Below are positions 59,010 through 64,000 of a DNA stretch of 64,000 bases, one piece after another. This DNA is from EA-27 sp964396265 (GTDB taxonomy: Archaea; Thermoplasmatota; Thermoplasmata; RBG-16-68-12; EA-27): positions 124,001 to 188,000 of the forward strand of contig CAYNEM010000001.1 in assembly GCA_964396265.1 (NCBI GenBank), written 5' to 3'. Position 1 is the first letter of the stretch, and each line of letters starts with the position of its first letter. The notes beneath the pieces were generated by a model. That model worked only from the letters and a program-made list of their open reading frames with translations. It was not told the origin of the DNA and did no database searches. The translations under genes and the position numbers were made by a program.

Positions 59010-59176
59010 GACGATGCCCCCAAGCCCCTCTCGGGTTGCGGCGGCATGACGACGCCGCCAAATAAGGCTTCGGCGGGAGGTTGGTGAAAGTGCAGCGGCT
59101 CATGAAGACGAATCGGGCGAAATCACAACCCGTTCGCCCCTTGCGCCCATGGGACAATCCCGGATCGCACCGCCAC

Positions 59177-59186
59177 GCTTAAATCT
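59177..59186 (+). promoter_or_regulatory. TATA box of the PKD surface protein gene
   Basis: CGCTTAAATC predicts transcription from about 59207, leaving a ~20-nt leader before ATG 59231. Confidence 0.45.
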
Positions 59187-59230
59187 GGAGGAATGATGCA
59201 CGGCGCGCCGCCAAGGGCGGCGATTCGGTG

Positions 59231-62200
59231 ATGTTGATGCACGAAACACGTAGGCGTGGCTTGCGGGGCGTTGCGTTCTGGCTGCTCTTCTCCCTTTTGA
59301 CGGTAGGCTTCTGGGTCCCCCTCGGAGCCCAGGCGTTCTTCATCCCCGTGACGTCGGAGACCGTCGACCGCGGGACCTCGGACGGGTTCCAGAACCAGCA
59401 GGCCGCGGACGGCCTCATGAACGTGAAGATGGAAGTCGGGACGCCGGCGACGTCGATCGTCACGCTGCTCCCCAACGCGAACGAGGCGGGCGGATGGTCG
59501 CAGCTGCCCTGCCAGACGGACCCGCTCTTCTTCGACGAGCTCGACGAGGACCCCGCGGACGAGGACGTGACGTGCCGCAAGGAGATCCTCACCACGATCG
59601 GCGTCACGGTGATGTCGACGCTGATGCAGGACATCACGCCGCCCGGGCTCGTCGATGACTACGACGTGACGGCGACGGGCCGCGTGCGCCTCGAGGCCGG
59701 CGACGACACCGGGCCGACCGTGACGCTCGCCTCCACGCCAGGCCCGTGCGGTGGCCTGATGGGGGCGACGACGTCGAGCGCCTACGTGGACATCACGATG
59801 TTCTTCGAGGAGTGCTCCGTGGGGACGGAGTGGACGGAGGCGCAAATCGACGGACTCCGCATCGAGTCGCGATGCCCCGGGGACGTCGGGATCGACGAGG
59901 AGTGCCGCGCGACGCAGCACAAGGCAGTCGTCGACATCGCGTACCGCACGGACTTCTCCGTGGACTTCACCTCGCACTTCTCGACCGTGTTCGGCGTCGC
60001 CCTCGCAGTCCAGTGGGATTGCACGACGACGGACGACGAGGGACTTGATCTCTGGATCGACGGCGCGCTCTCGGCGACGGAGGTGTGCTCGGGCACCCCC
60101 GTTGGGAGCGCCCCGTTCGCCGACATCCCCTCCCCGCGCGCTGTGGACGTGCGCCTCGTCTCGCGCTCGCAGGCCGGGGACCCGACGGAGTCGACGTACA
60201 CCTTCGACGTGCTCCGCATCGAGGGGAACCTGAACGGGATCCCCGTCGCGGACGCGGGCCCGGACCAGAGCGTCGGGAAGGGCTCGGTCGTTCAGCTCGA
60301 TGCGACCGCGTCGTCGGACCCCAACGGTCACACCCTCTCCTTCTTCTGGACGCAGACGGGCGGGCCGACGGTCGGCCTGATCGGCGTCTCCACGCCGACG
60401 CCGACGTTCACCCCGGCGCTCCCCGGCACCTACTCGATCCTGGTGACGGTCACGGACGGCTTTGGCGGCGCCGATGGAGACGTCGTCGTAGTAACGGTCA
60501 CGAACGGCGTCCCCACCGCCAACGCGGGGACGGACCAGGCGTCGGCGAGGAACGTCCTCGTCACGCTCAACGGCTCGGGGTCCTCCGATCCGGAGATCGA
60601 CACGATGTCGTTCGACTGGTCGCAGGTCTCGGGCCCGGCAGTGATCCTTTCCGAGGCCAACACGTCGATATCGACGTTCACACCCCTCCTCGCCGGGACG
60701 TACACGTTCCGCCTCGAGGTCGATGACGGCTTCGGCGGCCTCGCGGAGGACTTCGTTGTGGTGATCGTGACGAACGGCGTCCCCAGCGCCAACGCGGGGA
60801 CGGACCAGGCGGTCGCGAGGAACGTCCTTGTGACCCTCGATGGGAGCGGGTCCTCCGACCCGGACCTCGATGGCCTGTCCTTCCTGTGGACACAGGAGGC
60901 CGGCATCCCCGTCGTGTTGGCGGGAGCGAATACTTCAGCCGCGACGTTCACGCCCGCCCTCCCGGGGACCTACGTGTTCGGACTTTTGGTCTCTGACAGT
61001 TCTGGCGGCATGAACGAAGACCAAACGGTCGTGACCGCGTTGAACGGGAATCCCGTGGCGAACGCGGGTCCTGACCAAGTCGTGCCGACGGGCCTGCTCG
61101 TGACGCTGGACGGGAGAGGCTCGTCCGACCCCGAGACGGACACGCTCTCCTTCCTCTGGACCCAGGTGTCGGGCCCGGTCGTGGTCGTGTCCGGCGCCGC
61201 GACGTCCGTCGCGACGTTCACGCCGATCACGGTCGGCACATACACGTTCAGCCTCTGGGTCGATGACGGGTTCGGCGGGTTCGGCGAGGACTTCATCGTC
61301 GTGTCCACCACCGGGGCGAACGGCGTGCCCACCGCGGACGCGGGCTTCGACCAGGTCGTCGTGAAGAAGAACCTCGTCACCCTGGACGGCCGGAACTCGA
61401 TCGACCCGGACTTCGACGTCCTCACGTTCCAGTGGGCGCAGCTCTCGGGTCCCCTCGTCGTGCTGGCGGGGGCGACGACCGCGATGCCGACCTTCACGCC
61501 CTCGGCGTCCGGCACGTACACCATCAGCATGTGGGTCGACGACGGGTTCGGCGGACGCGCGGTCGACTTCGTCGTCGTCACCGTGCTCGACCAGCTCCCG
61601 GTCGCCTCCGCGGGCCCGGACCGCTCCGGCCCGAAGGGGACCGCGATCACCCTGGACGGGACCGGGTCGTCCGATCCGGACACGGACGCGCTCTCGTACC
61701 TGTGGACGCAGACGAGCGGGCCCTTCGTAACGCTCTCGAACCCGACGGCGGCGGCGCCCTCGTTCACGCCCTCCCTCGTCGGCACGTACGCGTTCGTGCT
61801 CATCGTCGACGACGGCGATGGCGGCTCCTCCGCCGACTCCGTCGTGGCCGTCGTCTGGGGCCGCGCCCCCGTGGCGGTGCTCACGGCGCTGCCCCCGTCG
61901 GCGCGGTTCGGCGTGTCCATCCTGTTCGGGGCCGTCGGTTCGTCGGACCCGGACGGGACAATCGCGGAGTACGCGTTCGACTTCGGGGACGGCGGCGCGG
62001 TCCGGGGGGCGAGCACCTCCGCGGCGCACGCGTATGCGTCTGCCGGGACGATGATCGCCACGCTCACCGTCACGGACAACGACGGGAACACGAGCACGGA
62101 CCAGGTCTCCGTGACGATCACGGGGAACGCGGCCCCCGTCGCGGACGTGCAGGTTTGGACCTCGAGCAACGGCTTCATCGGCACGCGCTTCGGGTTCGCC

Positions 62201-62956
62201 GGGGGCAACTCGACGGACGACATCGCGGTGACGCGGTTCACGTGGGACTTCGGCGACGGGACCGCGGGGACGGGCGCTGAGCTCTTCCATGCGTTCACCG
62301 CCAGGGGCACGTTTACGGTTCGCCTGACCGTCGAGGACGCGGGCGGGTTGACGAACACGACGACCGTCGCCGTGATCGTGGCGAACCAGGATCCGACGAT
62401 CGCCTCCGCGTCGCCGAGCTCGGGCACGCCCGCCACGGACGTGAACCGCGCGGTGACGTTCGCGATCGCGGCGGCGGATCTGGACGGAGACCTTCTCCTG
62501 TACGTATGGCGGGTGGACGGCGTGGTCGTGCTGGGAGCGGACGCCTCGGTGTACGAGTTCGTCAGCGCGAGCGCGGGCGCGTTCATCGTGAGCGTAACGG
62601 CCTCGGACGGGACCGGGCAGGCGACCCGGCAGTGGACCGTCGATGTGGACTCTCCCTCGCCGACGGTGCAGCCCGGATCGATCGAGGCGTACCTGCCCGA
62701 GATCGTCCTCCTCGTGATCGTCGTCGCCCTCACCGCGATGCTCCTCCGCAGCCGGGGCAAGGGCGCGGGCGCACCGCTCACCGAAGGGAAGGGGAGGGCC
62801 GAGATGCGCGAGGAGCGCGGCAAAGGCGAATCGGAGATTGAAGGAGAGGCGGAGCCGGACGACGCGGACCTCCAGGCCGACCTGGACGAGCTCGACCAGC
62901 TCGCCACGGCGAAGGACGACGAGAAGGACGACGACATGGACGACCTCGACCTCTGA
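59231..62956 (+). CDS. PKD-repeat surface protein anchored by a C-terminal helix
   Basis: 1241 residues. Signal peptide (GVAFWLLFSLLTVGFWVPLGAQAFF), ~320-residue N-terminal jelly-roll-like domain with several cysteines, then about six to seven tandem PKD/REJ-like domains of ~88 residues, each with an (V/N)A(D/N)AG-DQ start and a SSDP(E/D)-D-LSF-W core. Two classical PKD domains (FDFGDGGAV, WDFGDGTAG) follow, then one further beta domain, a transmembrane helix (PEIVLLVIVVALTAMLL) and a very acidic ~75-residue cytoplasmic tail. Likely adhesion or cell-surface scaffold. GTG 59228 is an alternative start one codon earlier. No PGF-CTERM signal. Confidence 0.85.
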   Translation: MLMHETRRRGLRGVAFWLLFSLLTVGFWVPLGAQAFFIPVTSETVDRGTSDGFQNQQAADGLMNVKMEVGTPATSIVTLLPNANEAGGWSQLPCQTDPLFFDELDEDPADEDVTCRKEILTTIGVTVMSTLMQDITPPGLVDDYDVTATGRVRLEAGDDTGPTVTLASTPGPCGGLMGATTSSAYVDITMFFEECSVGTEWTEAQIDGLRIESRCPGDVGIDEECRATQHKAVVDIAYRTDFSVDFTSHFSTVFGVALAVQWDCTTTDDEGLDLWIDGALSATEVCSGTPVGSAPFADIPSPRAVDVRLVSRSQAGDPTESTYTFDVLRIEGNLNGIPVADAGPDQSVGKGSVVQLDATASSDPNGHTLSFFWTQTGGPTVGLIGVSTPTPTFTPALPGTYSILVTVTDGFGGADGDVVVVTVTNGVPTANAGTDQASARNVLVTLNGSGSSDPEIDTMSFDWSQVSGPAVILSEANTSISTFTPLLAGTYTFRLEVDDGFGGLAEDFVVVIVTNGVPSANAGTDQAVARNVLVTLDGSGSSDPDLDGLSFLWTQEAGIPVVLAGANTSAATFTPALPGTYVFGLLVSDSSGGMNEDQTVVTALNGNPVANAGPDQVVPTGLLVTLDGRGSSDPETDTLSFLWTQVSGPVVVVSGAATSVATFTPITVGTYTFSLWVDDGFGGFGEDFIVVSTTGANGVPTADAGFDQVVVKKNLVTLDGRNSIDPDFDVLTFQWAQLSGPLVVLAGATTAMPTFTPSASGTYTISMWVDDGFGGRAVDFVVVTVLDQLPVASAGPDRSGPKGTAITLDGTGSSDPDTDALSYLWTQTSGPFVTLSNPTAAAPSFTPSLVGTYAFVLIVDDGDGGSSADSVVAVVWGRAPVAVLTALPPSARFGVSILFGAVGSSDPDGTIAEYAFDFGDGGAVRGASTSAAHAYASAGTMIATLTVTDNDGNTSTDQVSVTITGNAAPVADVQVWTSSNGFIGTRFGFAGGNSTDDIAVTRFTWDFGDGTAGTGAELFHAFTARGTFTVRLTVEDAGGLTNTTTVAVIVANQDPTIASASPSSGTPATDVNRAVTFAIAAADLDGDLLLYVWRVDGVVVLGADASVYEFVSASAGAFIVSVTASDGTGQATRQWTVDVDSPSPTVQPGSIEAYLPEIVLLVIVVALTAMLLRSRGKGAGAPLTEGKGRAEMREERGKGESEIEGEAEPDDADLQADLDELDQLATAKDDEKDDDMDDLDL

Positions 62957-63066
62957 TCGCGCTCTCAGCGCCAGGCCCACGGGGAGGGTTCGCCTTGTGG
63001 GCAAACCCGACATGGTCCGCCCTCACGGGCTCAGGCTTAAGCGGCGCGGCCCGTGTACGCCGTCCC

Positions 63067-63237
63067 GTGCCGGGATCCGCGTTCGTGGCCGAGCGGCCCT
63101 CGCACCCCGAGACATGCCCGCAGTGCGGGAAGCTGACGTGGAACTGGAAGTGGCTCCAGTCGCGCCAGTGGTACGAATGCGATCAATGCGGCTTCAGCGG
63201 CAAGGCGAGCAGCACGCCGGGGTTCAAGCGCGCGTGA
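63067..63237 (+). CDS. Small zinc-ribbon protein
   Basis: 56 residues from GTG 63067: ETCPQCGKLTWNWKWLQSRQWYECDQCGFSGKAS forms a single treble-clef-like zinc ribbon (CPQC/CDQC). The TATA-like AGGCTTAAGC at 63033-63042 is ~28 bp upstream of this GTG; longer in-frame starts precede it. Function unknown; such ribbons often bind nucleic acid or partner proteins. Confidence 0.55.
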   Translation: MPGSAFVAERPSHPETCPQCGKLTWNWKWLQSRQWYECDQCGFSGKASSTPGFKRA

Positions 63238-63244
63238 CCGGGCC

Positions 63245-63859
63245 TCAAGCCCGCGCCGCGTCCGCGGCCGCGCGGCTAGGCCGCCGGCCTTGGGGCTCCG
63301 TCGTCGGAGGCACCCAGCCAAGCTGCTGCTTGACCATCGCCTGGGCGATCGATTCGAAGGCCTTCTCCACGTTCTTCCCGGTCTTCGCGCTCGTGAACAC
63401 GAAGGGCGCGTCGTAGGCGTTCAGGAAGGCGCGCACCTCGGCCTCGCCGTACCTCGCCCGGTCCGCGAGGTCCGTCTTGTTCACCGCCACGAACACGGGC
63501 ACGTCGCCGACGACGCGGACCACGTGGTCGATCCAGTCGTCGAGGTCCTCGAGCGTGTCCCTCTGCGTGATGTCCGCGACCGCGAGGATGCCGTTCGCTC
63601 CGTGGAAGTACGCCTCCTTGAGGAGCTGGCGGAACCCTTTCTCGCCCATGATGTCCCAGATCGTCATGTCGACCGAGACGTCCGCGTCGTGCTCGTCGAA
63701 GTGCACGTCGACGGTCTTCTTGAACACCTTCGTCCCGATCGTCATGATGTACCGGTCGTCGAACATGTTGTGGACGTACCGGGCGATGAGGGACGACTTC
63801 CCGACGGAGATCTCCCCGACCAGGCACACCTTCGACTTGACCGTCTTCACCGTCGACAC
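63245..63859 (-). CDS. Ras/Rab-like small GTPase
   Basis: 204 residues. G1 GEISVGKSS (15-23), G3 WDIMGEKG (68-75), G4 NKTD (127-130) and G5 TSAK (156-159) are intact, with Rab-like order and spacing. The catalytic Gln of Ras (WDTAGQE) is Glu here, which may slow intrinsic hydrolysis or create reliance on a partner. No C-terminal prenylation cysteines; it ends in an Ala/Arg-rich tail. The GTG at 63859 is used as start; a GCTTTAAGTA element lies at 63893-63902. Confidence 0.88.
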   Translation of the reverse strand: MSTVKTVKSKVCLVGEISVGKSSLIARYVHNMFDDRYIMTIGTKVFKKTVDVHFDEHDADVSVDMTIWDIMGEKGFRQLLKEAYFHGANGILAVADITQRDTLEDLDDWIDHVVRVVGDVPVFVAVNKTDLADRARYGEAEVRAFLNAYDAPFVFTSAKTGKNVEKAFESIAQAMVKQQLGWVPPTTEPQGRRPSRAAADAARA

Positions 63860-63937
63860 GCGGAACCCCGGGCAGGCGCCGATGCGGTGCGGGTTACTTA
63901 AAGCGCGCCGGTTCGGTTGTCCGTCCGTGAGAACGAG

Positions 63938-64000
63938 TCACTTGCGCGCCGCGAGGGCCTCGCCGAGCGCGCGGAACGCGGCCTCCACGCCCTCCCCGGT
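63938..64000 (-). CDS. C-terminal end of a second Ras-like GTPase (truncated by window)
   Basis: The last 20 codons read TGEGVEAAFRALGEALAARK before TGA. The TGEGVEAAFRALGEAL segment is what normally follows the SAK motif in Ras-like GTPases (compare TGKNVEKAFESIAQAM in the neighbour), so this is most likely a tandem paralogue. The rest lies beyond the edge. Confidence 0.55.
   Translation of the reverse strand, partial: TGEGVEAAFRALGEALAARK

Noticed and set aside
59193..59231. Upstream 12-codon frame before the PKD gene (MMHGAPPRAAIR)
   Set aside because: The TATA box at 59177 predicts a transcription start downstream of its ATG, so it is probably not in the mRNA.
60935..63013. Long minus-strand open frames across the PKD gene
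   Set aside because: They mirror the periodic PKD repeats; composition is Arg/Gly-rich with no motif, while the plus frame has signal peptide, PKD domains and anchor.

Overview
The window comes from a GC-rich archaeon, most likely a mesophilic, respiring Thermoplasmatota lineage. The evidence is a nine-gene A-type ATP synthase operon, an archaeosortase, a deoxyhypusine-synthase-family protein, TATA-box promoters about 25-30 bp upstream of near-leaderless starts, Ras-like GTPases, and several giant surface proteins with PKD or cadherin-like repeats. This placement is inferred from gene content; no marker phylogeny was possible.

Layout. 0-7.3 kb: the end of a membrane protein, biotin carboxylase plus biotin carrier, a secreted subtilisin and a dual-specificity phosphatase. 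7.3-16.1 kb: deoxyhypusine synthase family protein, a zinc-ribbon/coiled-coil/KaiC-like protein whose ATPase motifs are degenerate, small unknown genes, and two overlapping GlcD-type flavoprotein paralogues. 16.1-22.1 kb (minus strand): an eight-gene respiratory operon with blue copper protein, Rieske protein, b6-type cytochrome b, a cytochrome b C-terminal half fused to a two-cluster ferredoxin, an HdrB/GlcF-like CCG protein and another ferredoxin. 22.3-30.7 kb: ATP synthase H-I-K-E-C-F-A-B-D, followed by archaeosortase.

31.7-46.6 kb is an accessory zone. It holds toxin-antitoxin modules, a decayed antitoxin, a 1513-residue surface protein and a partial copy of its cytoplasmic domain, a three-gene cassette ending in a HEPN/DUF4145 protein, a 21-bp repeat array, a LigD ligase fragment, and two copies of a 72-bp repeat that flank a sulfur-transfer/cysteine-synthesis cluster (cysteine synthase, JAMM protease, ubiquitin-like/E1/rhodanese fusion).

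47.1-57.4 kb carries almost a complete haem pathway on the minus strand (HemL, C, D, then Q, E, H, A, B), interrupted by an ATPase plus TOPRIM/DUF4276 pair that resembles a defence module. Haem made here would supply the cytochrome b proteins of the respiratory operon. 57.5-64 kb holds gene remnants, small membrane proteins, a PKD-repeat surface protein, a zinc-ribbon protein and two Ras-like GTPases, the last cut by the window edge.

The most unusual feature is the cytochrome bc/b6f-type complex joined genetically, and in one subunit physically, to a heterodisulfide-reductase-like CCG/ferredoxin module.
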